NCBI GenBank assembly: GCA_012839185.1
Contig: DUNU01000015.1
Span: forward strand, 1-64,000
DNA: 64,000 bases
Source of the DNA: Clostridiales bacterium
Lineage (GTDB): Bacteria; Bacillota; Clostridia; Oscillospirales; Acutalibacteraceae
Reading direction: 5' to 3'
Shown one piece after another: positions 53,314 through 61,945 of this stretch; positions within the stretch are counted from its first letter, which is position 1, and every line of letters begins with the position of its first letter. A model generated the notes under the pieces. It made no database searches, was not told the DNA's origin, and saw only the letters and a list, made by a program, of their open reading frames with translations. The position numbers and the translations under genes were made by a program.

Positions 53314-55158
53314 ATGAAAAACATTGATTTTACTAATGTAAATATCACCGGTGGTTTTTGGTATAATCGTCAGGAAATAAACGCAAAAACTACTGCTCAG
53401 GCTATTTATGACAAGTTTTCCGAAACAGGAAGATTTGATGCACTTAAACACGACTGGACTAACGGAATGCCGAACAAGCCTCATATTTTTTGGGATTCTG
53501 ATATTGCAAAATGGATTGAGGGTGTTGCATATATTCTTGAAAAAAACGATATGCCCGACCTCGAAGAAATATGCGACAATGCTATTGATTTAATTGAAAA
53601 GAATCAAGCAGATGACGGTTATTTTAACTCATATTTTCAAGTAGTTGAAAAGGACAAGCGATTTACAAATCGAGATTGGCACGAGCTTTATTGTTTAGGA
53701 CATCTTATTGAAGCGGCTCTTGCCTATAAACACGCAACGGGAAAAGATAAGCTCTTAAACTGTTGCTTGCGGTATGTTGATTTAGTATACAGAATATTCC
53801 TTGTTGAAGATTCGGCAGCTTTTCATACTCCGGGTCACGAAGAAATTGAACTTGCCTTAGTTAAATTATGGCATGAAACCCACGATGCAAGACATCTTGA
53901 GCTTGCTAAACATTTTATTGATAAACGCGGAGTTCAAAAAGAAGTTCCCGAAGATTATTGGTGTAACGATGCTTATTTTCAGTCTCACCTTCCGGTAAGA
54001 GAACAGAAAACTGCCGAAGGACACAGTGTACGTGCGGTATATCTTTATTCGGGAATGGCGGATATAGCTTTTGAAACCGGTGATAAAACTTTGCTTGATG
54101 CTTGTAAGGTTCTTCTTGATGATATTATTGAGCATAAGTTATATATCACCGGCGGAATAGGTCAGTCAAGTGTAGGGGAAGCATTTACCGTTCCGTTTGA
54201 TTTACCCAATTCAACCGCTTATACTGAAACTTGTGCCGGAATCGGTCTGATATATTTTGCAAGTCGTATGCAGAAATTCTTTGTAGATTCTCGCTACGGC
54301 GATTTAATCGAACGGATTTTATATAATGGTCTTATTTCCGGTGTTTCTCTTGACGGCAGAGCATTTTTCTATGAAAATCCGCTTGAAATTCTTCATGCCG
54401 AGAGAGAGCGGAATGTTTCCGTTCCGAGACAGAACCCTCGTTTTCCGGCAACAAGACGTTCTGAGGTGTTCTCCTGTTCGTGTTGTCCGCCTAATTTTCT
54501 TCGATTGATTGCAAGTCTTGGGAATTATATTTGTTCTGTTGATGATGATAACATATATTTACATCAATATATTTCATCAAGTATAAAAGTTGATGACGAG
54601 ATTTTACTCTCTCAAAAGACAGATTATCCAAACAACGGCAGAGTTGAAATAATTGTTAAGAATGCAAAGAACAAGACTATAAACTTAAGAATTCCCGCAT
54701 ACACAAAGAACAATTATTCTGTTTTAGTTGACGGTGGAAAAGATACCGAAGAAGTAGAAAATGGCTATCATTCTATTAAATGCAAGAGTGATTTAACAAT
54801 GATTATTCTTGACTTTGACGTTACTCCTAAGCTTAATTTCTCTTCTCCCGACGTTTGGGGTAATGCCAATACAGTTGCTGTTACGGCGGGACCTGTCGTA
54901 TACTGTGCTGAGAGTATTGACAATGTTGAAAACCTCCATAGTCTTTATATCCCTGAAAATTTTGAATATTCTCTTTCGACCGATGAAGAATTGGATGTAC
55001 CGACTATTCAAATCAACGGTAAAATAAGTGTTAAGTCATTCGACGGACTTTATGGTCAAAGTCGCAAGTTTGAGGACGCTTTAATTCGTTTAATTCCATA
55101 TTACGCTTTTGCAAATCGTGAAGAGTGTGATATGCTTATCTGGTTAAATATTTTATAA
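53314..55158 (+). CDS. GH127 beta-L-arabinofuranosidase-like
   Basis: A 614-residue enzyme of the DUF1680/GH127 type. It opens VNITGGFWYNRQEIN. RDWHELYCLGHLIEAALA lies in the (alpha/alpha)6 barrel, TETCAGIGLIYFASRM follows, and EVFSCSCCPPNFLR holds the cysteines that in HypBA1 bind zinc and include the nucleophile. There is no signal peptide, so it likely trims imported arabino-oligosaccharides. ATG 53314 is preferred over a TTG at 53305. The Shine-Dalgarno sequence is weak, perhaps relying on coupling to the gene before. Confidence 0.88.
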   Translation: MKNIDFTNVNITGGFWYNRQEINAKTTAQAIYDKFSETGRFDALKHDWTNGMPNKPHIFWDSDIAKWIEGVAYILEKNDMPDLEEICDNAIDLIEKNQADDGYFNSYFQVVEKDKRFTNRDWHELYCLGHLIEAALAYKHATGKDKLLNCCLRYVDLVYRIFLVEDSAAFHTPGHEEIELALVKLWHETHDARHLELAKHFIDKRGVQKEVPEDYWCNDAYFQSHLPVREQKTAEGHSVRAVYLYSGMADIAFETGDKTLLDACKVLLDDIIEHKLYITGGIGQSSVGEAFTVPFDLPNSTAYTETCAGIGLIYFASRMQKFFVDSRYGDLIERILYNGLISGVSLDGRAFFYENPLEILHAERERNVSVPRQNPRFPATRRSEVFSCSCCPPNFLRLIASLGNYICSVDDDNIYLHQYISSSIKVDDEILLSQKTDYPNNGRVEIIVKNAKNKTINLRIPAYTKNNYSVLVDGGKDTEEVENGYHSIKCKSDLTMIILDFDVTPKLNFSSPDVWGNANTVAVTAGPVVYCAESIDNVENLHSLYIPENFEYSLSTDEELDVPTIQINGKISVKSFDGLYGQSRKFEDALIRLIPYYAFANREECDMLIWLNIL

Positions 55159-55170
55159 GGAGAAATTATT

Positions 55171-55332
55171 ATGGTTATTGGCGAAAAGGCAAGAGCCTCC
55201 CTTTATCTTTTCAGTTTTGTAATTCGTGCACTTTACATCTTACTTGCAATGTGGGATGATTTTTATGCAGCACAGGGCTGGGACGGGATCATTGACAGCG
55301 ATAGCATCAAAGATCTTATACCTATGGCGTAA
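55171..55332 (+). CDS. 53-residue single-span membrane peptide
   Basis: An intact small frame starting MVIGEKARAS, with AAGGAG eight bases before the ATG and 12 bases after the GH127 stop. One membrane segment, LYLFSFVIRALYILLAMW, is followed by an acidic tail ending SDSIKDLIPMA. It is closed by a terminator. Position and ribosome binding site make it a credible gene. No family recognised. Confidence 0.7.
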   Translation: MVIGEKARASLYLFSFVIRALYILLAMWDDFYAAQGWDGIIDSDSIKDLIPMA

Positions 55333-55365
55333 AAATTTGTTTTTCTTAGTTGGGGTGTAAAAAAT

Positions 55366-55398
55366 AAGGCTCTTGATTGAGCCTTCATTTTATTTTTA
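55366..55398. terminator. Bidirectional terminator
   Basis: AAGGCTC (55366-55372) pairs with GAGCCTT (55379-55385), with T-rich flanks, between convergent genes. Confidence 0.8.
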
Positions 55399-56062
55399 AT
55401 GTCCTCAAATATTCCTTTTGCTTTTTTGTTATCCTATAACTCTCAATTGCTTTTTGAATGGTTTTGTTATGAGTCCAGACATCTAATTTTTTATTCTCAA
55501 TGTAAGGAATTGTAGAGTTGTATTGTTTCGCAAGAGCAGTCGCAAAATACCAAGCAATCATCATATTGATATAGTATTCATCACTTCTTAAATTTGCTAC
55601 CATATCGTTGTATTTCGTGTCAAAATCTTCATCAAGAAAGTGCCGCATAAGCATACCGATTGCAAATCTGACCGTATAAGTTTTATCTGAATTAAGCCAT
55701 ATTTTGATATGGGCTAAAAGCTCCGACTTGTGTTTTTTGAATATGGTCGGAGATAACTGATCACTGGTTGCCCAATTATCAATATATGGTAAAAACTTTT
55801 CAACTTCCGAAATACAGGTTTCAAAATCATTAAACAACGAAATAATAAAAGAATGTAACTGATATTCTTCAAAATAATCATGAGGAAGAATATTGATAAA
55901 CTCGATTTCCTCTTTTGATTTTACAATGTCCTTAGCAAGCTTACGAAGAACAGGGGTTCTGACACCAATAATTGATTTTCGCTCAATCGACGGAATAAGA
56001 TTTGCTTGAAATTCTGCATATTCCTTGTCTTGATTGAGAAATAAATATTTTTGTATGTTCAT
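55385..56062 (-). CDS. AlkD-like DNA alkylation repair glycosylase
   Basis: A 225-residue all-helical HEAT-repeat protein of the AlkD family. IGVRTPVLRKLAK is the typical N-terminal motif, and DNWATSDQL carries the Trp and Asp used in flipping-independent excision of alkylated purines. AIGMLMRHFLDEDF and MIAWYFATALAKQ follow. Last gene of the minus-strand operon. Confidence 0.88.
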   Translation of the reverse strand: MNIQKYLFLNQDKEYAEFQANLIPSIERKSIIGVRTPVLRKLAKDIVKSKEEIEFINILPHDYFEEYQLHSFIISLFNDFETCISEVEKFLPYIDNWATSDQLSPTIFKKHKSELLAHIKIWLNSDKTYTVRFAIGMLMRHFLDEDFDTKYNDMVANLRSDEYYINMMIAWYFATALAKQYNSTIPYIENKKLDVWTHNKTIQKAIESYRITKKQKEYLRTLKIK

Positions 56063-56084
56063 TTATATAAATTTTTAAGTGTTT

Positions 56085-57464
56085 TCATCCGTTATTGTTC
56101 AATAAATAATAGGCTCTCTGCATGACATAAGAAGCTATTGATCCGGCATTATAATAACCGCTTCCGCCGTTTTCAACTATTACAACAAAAGCGTAGGGGA
56201 AGTCCGGTAAACTTGAGTATCCCGCAAACCAAGAGTGTGAGGCGATTTCATCAGAAATCTCGGCAGTTCCCGATTTTGCAGAAATTTCAAGTCCGTAAAA
56301 ATTACCTTCCCCGTAATAATCAGTGACGGTTGAGCGTAATATCTGTTGTAATTTTGTTGCCGTTTCATTGGACATATATGAGCCTAAAACTGATGTAGAT
56401 GCTTCGTATGAGTTAAATATTCCATCGATTGATGACACTGAATATGGTTGAATTGCAATACCGTTGTTTGCAATTGCTCCCATCATAACCATAATTGAAC
56501 ATGGGTTTGCAACAACTGTGTATTGTCCGAATCCCGCCCAGGCAATATCTTCATCGCTTGCGTCTTTTAAGTTGAATTTCCCGACCGCAGTCGATGTTCT
56601 GTCAGTTTGAATTGAAGAAATAAGTCCGAGTTCCTTAACGGTTTTCGTAAGTTTATCTGCACCGAGTTCAATGGCAATTTGACCGAAAGCAACGTTGCAT
56701 GATTGATTAAATGCTTGTTCAAAAGTGAGTGTGCCGTGATTATCGTTACATATTACTTCACCGCCTCCGGGAACTTTCCATGAGCCGGTACAAGAGAATG
56801 TTCTGTCCATAATATCGGGAATATTCTCAATGGCACAGCAGGCAGTAACTACCTTATAAACAGAGCCGGGAACATACTGACCGTAAAGCAGTTTATTTAG
56901 ATATACGCCGCTGTAATTTTCGTTTTCGTCCATGCCGGACGGTTTATTAAGCAAGTCATAGGTTGGTGAAGAAACATTACAAATAATCTCACCTGTGCGA
57001 TAATTATAAACACCTATTGCACCTTTTTGACCGCCCAAACAATCAAGTGCATATGAACACAAATCAGCATCAATGGTAAGTTTAAGAGTATTTCCTGCAC
57101 TTTTTTGTGCGTTGAAAATCCCAAGAGGGAGATTATAACCGACTAACTCACTTGAATATCTTGCCTCAATTCCTTTGATATATCCGTACTGGTCGCCGAT
57201 AACGTGTAAAGTTGATTTGCGAATGCTTGAGCTGTCGTTATAATATCTTCCCGATTCGTTTGATGAAACGAGAACCTTTTCATTTCTGTCAACAATAGTC
57301 CCTCCGCAAGTTAATGCTCCACCCGAATAAAGATGCTGATTTTGCGGTTTCATAACATATTCATTCCCATGCAAAACAAAAGTAGTCATCACAGCGGTTA
57401 GCCCGACTACGACGACTAAACAAAGTATTAAAATTACTTTTGCACGATTATAAATAGTTCTCAT
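56085..57464 (-). CDS. Class B penicillin-binding protein (PbpA-like transpeptidase)
   Basis: A 459-residue protein with an N-terminal membrane anchor (VILILCLVVVVGLTAVMTTF, about 10-29) and a short dimerisation region. The transpeptidase domain has PGSVYKV (SxxK, nucleophile Ser), NQSCNVAFG (SxN) and SAKSGTAEI (the K-S-G triad). It is shorter than full PBP2/FtsI (about 600), like the PbpA/SpoVD-side short forms. The start codon shares one base with the asnB stop (TAATG). Function: peptidoglycan cross-linking outside the membrane. Confidence 0.92.
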   Translation of the reverse strand: MRTIYNRAKVILILCLVVVVGLTAVMTTFVLHGNEYVMKPQNQHLYSGGALTCGGTIVDRNEKVLVSSNESGRYYNDSSSIRKSTLHVIGDQYGYIKGIEARYSSELVGYNLPLGIFNAQKSAGNTLKLTIDADLCSYALDCLGGQKGAIGVYNYRTGEIICNVSSPTYDLLNKPSGMDENENYSGVYLNKLLYGQYVPGSVYKVVTACCAIENIPDIMDRTFSCTGSWKVPGGGEVICNDNHGTLTFEQAFNQSCNVAFGQIAIELGADKLTKTVKELGLISSIQTDRTSTAVGKFNLKDASDEDIAWAGFGQYTVVANPCSIMVMMGAIANNGIAIQPYSVSSIDGIFNSYEASTSVLGSYMSNETATKLQQILRSTVTDYYGEGNFYGLEISAKSGTAEISDEIASHSWFAGYSSLPDFPYAFVVIVENGGSGYYNAGSIASYVMQRAYYLLNNNG

Positions 57465-59311
57465 TATGCATTAACAAAATAGTTTTCATACCAAAGTATG
57501 AATGAATAGACAGTCCAAATTTTTTTCATATTATGTGCTTTACCGTCTTTATGGTCATTAAGCAATTTCACAATATAATCAATATTGAAAAATTCTTTTG
57601 CTACATCCGAATTAAATTTTTCTTTTACCTGATTATAGTATTTGTCTTGTTTTAGCCAGTCGTTAAGAGGAGTAAGAAAACCCTTTTTAGGCATAGATGC
57701 GTTCTTTTCAGGCATTTGCTTTAATGCAGCACCTCTTAGTGCAATCTTTGTTCGCTCACGATTTACGCGATATTTTGTAGGAATGGAAAGTGCAACTTTT
57801 GCCATTTCTAAATCAAGGAAGGGAACACGAAGCTCGAGTGAATTTGCCATGCTCATACGGTCGGCCTTGACGAGAATATCATGAACAAGCCAAGTGTTAA
57901 TATCGACATACTGCATTCTTGTAACGTCATCTTCACCCTTGCATTCATCAAAGAACGGTTTTGTAAGGGTTGACGGATCTTTTGCGGGAATATTCGGGTT
58001 TAATACCAAGTTCCTCTCGTCACTATGGAAGTTATAGTTATTACGAATGTAATACTGTTCAATGGTTTGGGCTCCTCTTGTCAAGAAACGTTTACCGCGT
58101 TTTCCTTCGGGCATCATTTTCCCGATTTTTGCACCGATTTTACGGATAAAGAGAGGAAGTTTCTGATAATTTGCAAGTTCAAGCGGATCTTGATAATAAT
58201 AATATCCGCCGAAAAGTTCATCTGCACCCTCGCCTGAAAGAACAACTTTTACCTGTTTGCTTGCAAGTTTTGTAAGATAATACAGTGATATGGCAGAAGG
58301 ATTGGGAAGCGGCTCGTCCATATAGTATTGAACAATGGGAGCAACATCAAAAAATTCATCTGCTGTAACTTTCTTTGTGAATATATCTACACCGACGGCT
58401 TTTGCGTAATCTTCGGCATAAGACAATTCTGAATATTTTTCTTCGGCATATCCGACGGAGAAGGTTTTTATATCCATTTCTTTGGAAAGTTCTTTTACTG
58501 CATAAGATGAATCTACACCGCTTGATAAAAAGCAGCCCACCTCAACATCGGCAAGAGAATGGCGATGTGCTGAATCTCTGAAAGTATCGGCAATAATATT
58601 TTCCCATTCTTCAAGTGATTTGAAATTATCTATGTTATATTCAAAACGGAAATATTCACTAAAATTCATTTCCCCGTCTTTATATTCAAAATATGTGCCG
58701 GGCTTTGTTTTATACACATTCTTAAACATCGTTTCATTTGAGGGGATATATTCAAAGCAAAGATAGTCGGGAATGCGATCACGATTTAATTCTTTTACAA
58801 AATCGGGATGTGCAAGAAAAGCCTTTATTTCGGAGGTGAAAAGTAATGATTTTCCGTCATCATAGTAAAACATAGGTTTTATTCCGAAAATATCTCTGGC
58901 TCCGATTAAAGTTTTGGTTTTTGTATTCCATACCAAAAAAGCGAACATTCCACGAAGTCTTTCCGCAAATGCGGGACCATATTCTTCAACACCATGTAAC
59001 ACAACTTCCGAATCGGTATGAGTTTTGAAAACATGACCTTTCAGTCTAAGTTCTTCTCTTAATTCGTTATGATTATATATTTCTCCGTTGAATACCAAAA
59101 CACAAGTCCCGTCTTCGTTATATATCGGCTGGTCTCCGCCTTCTAAATCCATAATGCTCAGACGACGAAAGCCCAATGATACATCATCATCAACATGGTA
59201 TCCGTCTGAGTCGGGACCGCGATGAATGATTTTGTCCGCCATATCATGAATTGTCTGTTCGTTTTTAATCTTATCCGCTTCGTTATTTACAAAGCCAACA
59301 AATCCGCACAT
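57464..59311 (-). CDS. asnB: Asparagine synthase (glutamine-hydrolysing)
   Basis: A 615-residue AsnB. MCGFVGFVN provides the N-terminal Cys nucleophile of the glutaminase domain, IYNHNELREELRLKGH and SDSEVVLHG-type sequence follow, and the synthetase half has CFLSSGVDSSYAVKEL (PP-loop) and LSGEGADELFGGYYYY. GGAG precedes the ATG. It lies between a surface protease and a PBP. AsnB-type proteins can also amidate cell-wall precursors in Gram-positives, a possibility raised by the neighbour. Confidence 0.95.
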   Translation of the reverse strand: MCGFVGFVNNEADKIKNEQTIHDMADKIIHRGPDSDGYHVDDDVSLGFRRLSIMDLEGGDQPIYNEDGTCVLVFNGEIYNHNELREELRLKGHVFKTHTDSEVVLHGVEEYGPAFAERLRGMFAFLVWNTKTKTLIGARDIFGIKPMFYYDDGKSLLFTSEIKAFLAHPDFVKELNRDRIPDYLCFEYIPSNETMFKNVYKTKPGTYFEYKDGEMNFSEYFRFEYNIDNFKSLEEWENIIADTFRDSAHRHSLADVEVGCFLSSGVDSSYAVKELSKEMDIKTFSVGYAEEKYSELSYAEDYAKAVGVDIFTKKVTADEFFDVAPIVQYYMDEPLPNPSAISLYYLTKLASKQVKVVLSGEGADELFGGYYYYQDPLELANYQKLPLFIRKIGAKIGKMMPEGKRGKRFLTRGAQTIEQYYIRNNYNFHSDERNLVLNPNIPAKDPSTLTKPFFDECKGEDDVTRMQYVDINTWLVHDILVKADRMSMANSLELRVPFLDLEMAKVALSIPTKYRVNRERTKIALRGAALKQMPEKNASMPKKGFLTPLNDWLKQDKYYNQVKEKFNSDVAKEFFNIDYIVKLLNDHKDGKAHNMKKIWTVYSFILWYENYFVNA

Positions 59312-59326
59312 AAGTGAAAATCTCCG

Positions 59327-60484
59327 TTAATAAAGTTTAACAACAATATAAGCACTCTCGGTGGGTGCTGTGTCAACTGTAATGCTGACATAAGTGTCTT
59401 TATCTGTAATTCCCAAATTTGTTATATTCAGGTCAATCATTGTCCCGTCCTGATACCAGGAATCAAATGCACATTCAATTCCTTCACCGCAAGTAAAATC
59501 AAGACTGCTGTCCGGAAGACCGGTCAGAGTTAATGTTATAACAGCATTTTCGCCGGCACCGAGTGCAACAGTTGATTTGTCAATATAAAGACCGGTCGTA
59601 TGGTATGTTTTTGCTGCAAAACCGGCAATGCTCAAGGGAGTGGGGAAGTAGTCAAGCTTATTAAGATAGCTTAGCGGTAAAGCATAGGTGTTATATTCAT
59701 TATCTTTATTTGCAATTCGTGATGTAATTCCGATAACCTGACCAAATGCATCAATCAGAGGTCCACCTGATGAACCATAAGATGTTGGGACACTTGATAA
59801 GATAAAATTGGTATACGGCGATTCAGGTAAAAGTTTGTTTAAGCCGATAATCTTTCCACTTGAGAACGTAAAACTTTCTCTGTCAGGGCTTCCCAATGCA
59901 AAACATTTTGAATCTATTATCGGTGTTGTGTAATTTAATACAGCGGCAGTTGATTTGCAAAAATCAGCTTGCATGACGGCAATATCAAGCTTCGCATCAT
60001 AGGCAAGAATCTGACTTATGTTAAAAACGTTATTGTCTTTGTCTTTTACACTTATGTAAGATGCTCCCTTAATTACGTGGTAGTTAGTAACGCAAGTGCC
60101 GTTTTCAGAAATAAAAAAGCCTGAGCCTACACTGTCATTCTGACCGACCATAGCGTTGACCTCAACTGTGTATGCGGCAGAATCTGCATTGATTGCTATT
60201 TCGTCTTTGCCGGGAAAAGACTGAAGTCCCAATGAAACACGAAGAACAATTCGAGCATCTAAAACGGTCAATTTGCCATCATTATTTACATCTGCTTTTT
60301 TCAATATTTCAGCGGATGCTGTTTCAAGCCCTGCGGCATATCTGAGTACACGACGGGCGTCCGCAGTTGTTACTCGTCCGTCGTTATCCATATCGCCCAA
60401 TAAATTGCAGGCAGCCGTTATTGTCAAGAAAACACACAGCACGGTCATAATTGACACAAACGGCAAAAATCGTCTGAATTTCAA
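59327..60484 (-). CDS. Secreted trypsin-like serine protease with N-terminal dockerin
   Basis: A 385-residue exported protein. The signal peptide (FLPFVSIMTVLCVFLTITAA, to about residue 25) ends beside a Cys, so lipidation is possible though the lipobox is imperfect. Residues about 29-95 are a type I dockerin with two calcium-loop repeats, GDMDNDGRVTTADARRVLRY and ADVNNDGKLTVLDARIVLRV. The protease domain follows with NYHVIKG (His), KLDIAVM (Asp) and TSYGSSGGPLID (Ser), an HtrA-like S1 arrangement without a PDZ. An Ig-like tail ends it. The start is TTG after AGGGGGGTG. A dockerin implies docking to a cohesin scaffold on the cell or cellulosome. Confidence 0.9.
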   Translation of the reverse strand: MKFRRFLPFVSIMTVLCVFLTITAACNLLGDMDNDGRVTTADARRVLRYAAGLETASAEILKKADVNNDGKLTVLDARIVLRVSLGLQSFPGKDEIAINADSAAYTVEVNAMVGQNDSVGSGFFISENGTCVTNYHVIKGASYISVKDKDNNVFNISQILAYDAKLDIAVMQADFCKSTAAVLNYTTPIIDSKCFALGSPDRESFTFSSGKIIGLNKLLPESPYTNFILSSVPTSYGSSGGPLIDAFGQVIGITSRIANKDNEYNTYALPLSYLNKLDYFPTPLSIAGFAAKTYHTTGLYIDKSTVALGAGENAVITLTLTGLPDSSLDFTCGEGIECAFDSWYQDGTMIDLNITNLGITDKDTYVSITVDTAPTESAYIVVKLY

Positions 60485-60502
60485 GCGAACACCCCCCTTT
60501 GT

Positions 60503-61936
60503 TTATCTTTTGTAGAGTTCGTTAAAACGCTTAAATTTATTCCAGTTTATACTGTTAAGCTGATCGGTTGTAGTTCGAAATTGCCAATTACCGTCAGCTT
60601 TTCCGGGAATGTTAAGACGGGTATCTGAGCCGTAACCGAGTAAATCCTGAATTGGTAATATTACGGTGTCGGCGTGACTTTGAAATATTGTGCGAAGAAT
60701 ATTATCATATCCATTATTCCAATCGGGACTTGTATATCCGCAATACTCAAGCATGTTTTTTCTGTCACATTCGTTTAATTCCCAAACAAAACCGAGCAGA
60801 GTATTGTTATCGTGAGTACCGGTATATGCAATGGAGTTTTTCGGATAATTGTGAGGTTTATGAGTGCTGTCATCATCGGACAAGAAGCCGAATTGAAATA
60901 CACGCATAGAGGGAAACTTTGAATATTCAACAAGTTCTACTACATCTTCGTCAATATCTCCCAAGTCTTCAGCGATAATTAGTCTGTTATCTGTAATTTC
61001 AGAAACGGCATCAATAAATTCTTTGCCTACACCCTTAACCCATTTACCTTCTTTCGCTGTTTTAGCGGTTGAGGGGACAGACCAATATGCAGAAAATGCA
61101 CGGAAATGATCAATTCGTACACCGTCAAAAAGTGCAAGATTTGCAGTCAATCTGTCCTTCCACCAAGCAAAATCATTAGCTTTCATATAATCCCAATTAT
61201 AAATTGGATTACCCCAAAGCTGACCGTCTGCAGCAAAATAATCGGGTGGAACACCTGCAACACAAGACGGTTTATTGTCCTCATCAAGCAAAAATTGCTC
61301 CTTGTTTGCCCAAACATCGGCACTGTCAAATGCAACATATATCGGAATATCACCGATAATCTTTATGTTCTTTGCTTTTGCATAAGCGTGAATATCAGAC
61401 CATTGTGAGAACAATTCATACTCTATAAACTGCCAAAGGAAAACATCTTCAGCACTCGGTTCATGAATAGTCCATTCGTTCCATGCTTTGTCATTGTTGA
61501 GTTTTTTAAGTGACATAAAACGACAAAACTGCTCGATATATTTGTTTTTGTCAACAAACTCCGCAATTTTCTTTTTATATTCATCCGACAAGCGAGGAAT
61601 TGCTTTTCTTAACAATTCAACTCTCGTATGATAAAGACGGACAAATTCGCAGGAATAAGGTTGCTGCTGACGTGCAGAATTTAATTCATCTGATGTCAAT
61701 AAGCCCTTTTTATGGAGAGTTGGTAGGTCGATAAAATAAGGATTTAACGCAAAAGCGGAATATGATTTATACGGACTGTTACATTCGTCAACTAAATTAA
61801 ACGGAAGTACCTGCCAATATGAAAACCCCGCTTCGCTTATCTTGTCAATAAATTTCTTTGCCTCATCTCCGAAGCTTCCGCATGAAAAATCACCCGGAAG
61901 CGACGAGATGTGCATTAAAACACCACTTTTTCTCAT
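60503..61936 (-). CDS. malQ: 4-alpha-glucanotransferase (GH77)
   Basis: A 477-residue MalQ. It opens RKSGVLMHISSLPG, then YWQVLPF, GVRIDHFRAF (nucleophile Asp), LIIAEDLGDI (acid/base Glu) and AYTGTHDNNT (third Asp). It rearranges maltooligosaccharides and glycogen-like glucans in the cytoplasm. AAGGAA precedes the ATG; the GH2 stop lies nine bases upstream. Confidence 0.95.
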   Translation of the reverse strand: MRKSGVLMHISSLPGDFSCGSFGDEAKKFIDKISEAGFSYWQVLPFNLVDECNSPYKSYSAFALNPYFIDLPTLHKKGLLTSDELNSARQQQPYSCEFVRLYHTRVELLRKAIPRLSDEYKKKIAEFVDKNKYIEQFCRFMSLKKLNNDKAWNEWTIHEPSAEDVFLWQFIEYELFSQWSDIHAYAKAKNIKIIGDIPIYVAFDSADVWANKEQFLLDEDNKPSCVAGVPPDYFAADGQLWGNPIYNWDYMKANDFAWWKDRLTANLALFDGVRIDHFRAFSAYWSVPSTAKTAKEGKWVKGVGKEFIDAVSEITDNRLIIAEDLGDIDEDVVELVEYSKFPSMRVFQFGFLSDDDSTHKPHNYPKNSIAYTGTHDNNTLLGFVWELNECDRKNMLEYCGYTSPDWNNGYDNILRTIFQSHADTVILPIQDLLGYGSDTRLNIPGKADGNWQFRTTTDQLNSINWNKFKRFNELYKR

Positions 61937-61945
61937 AAATTCCTT

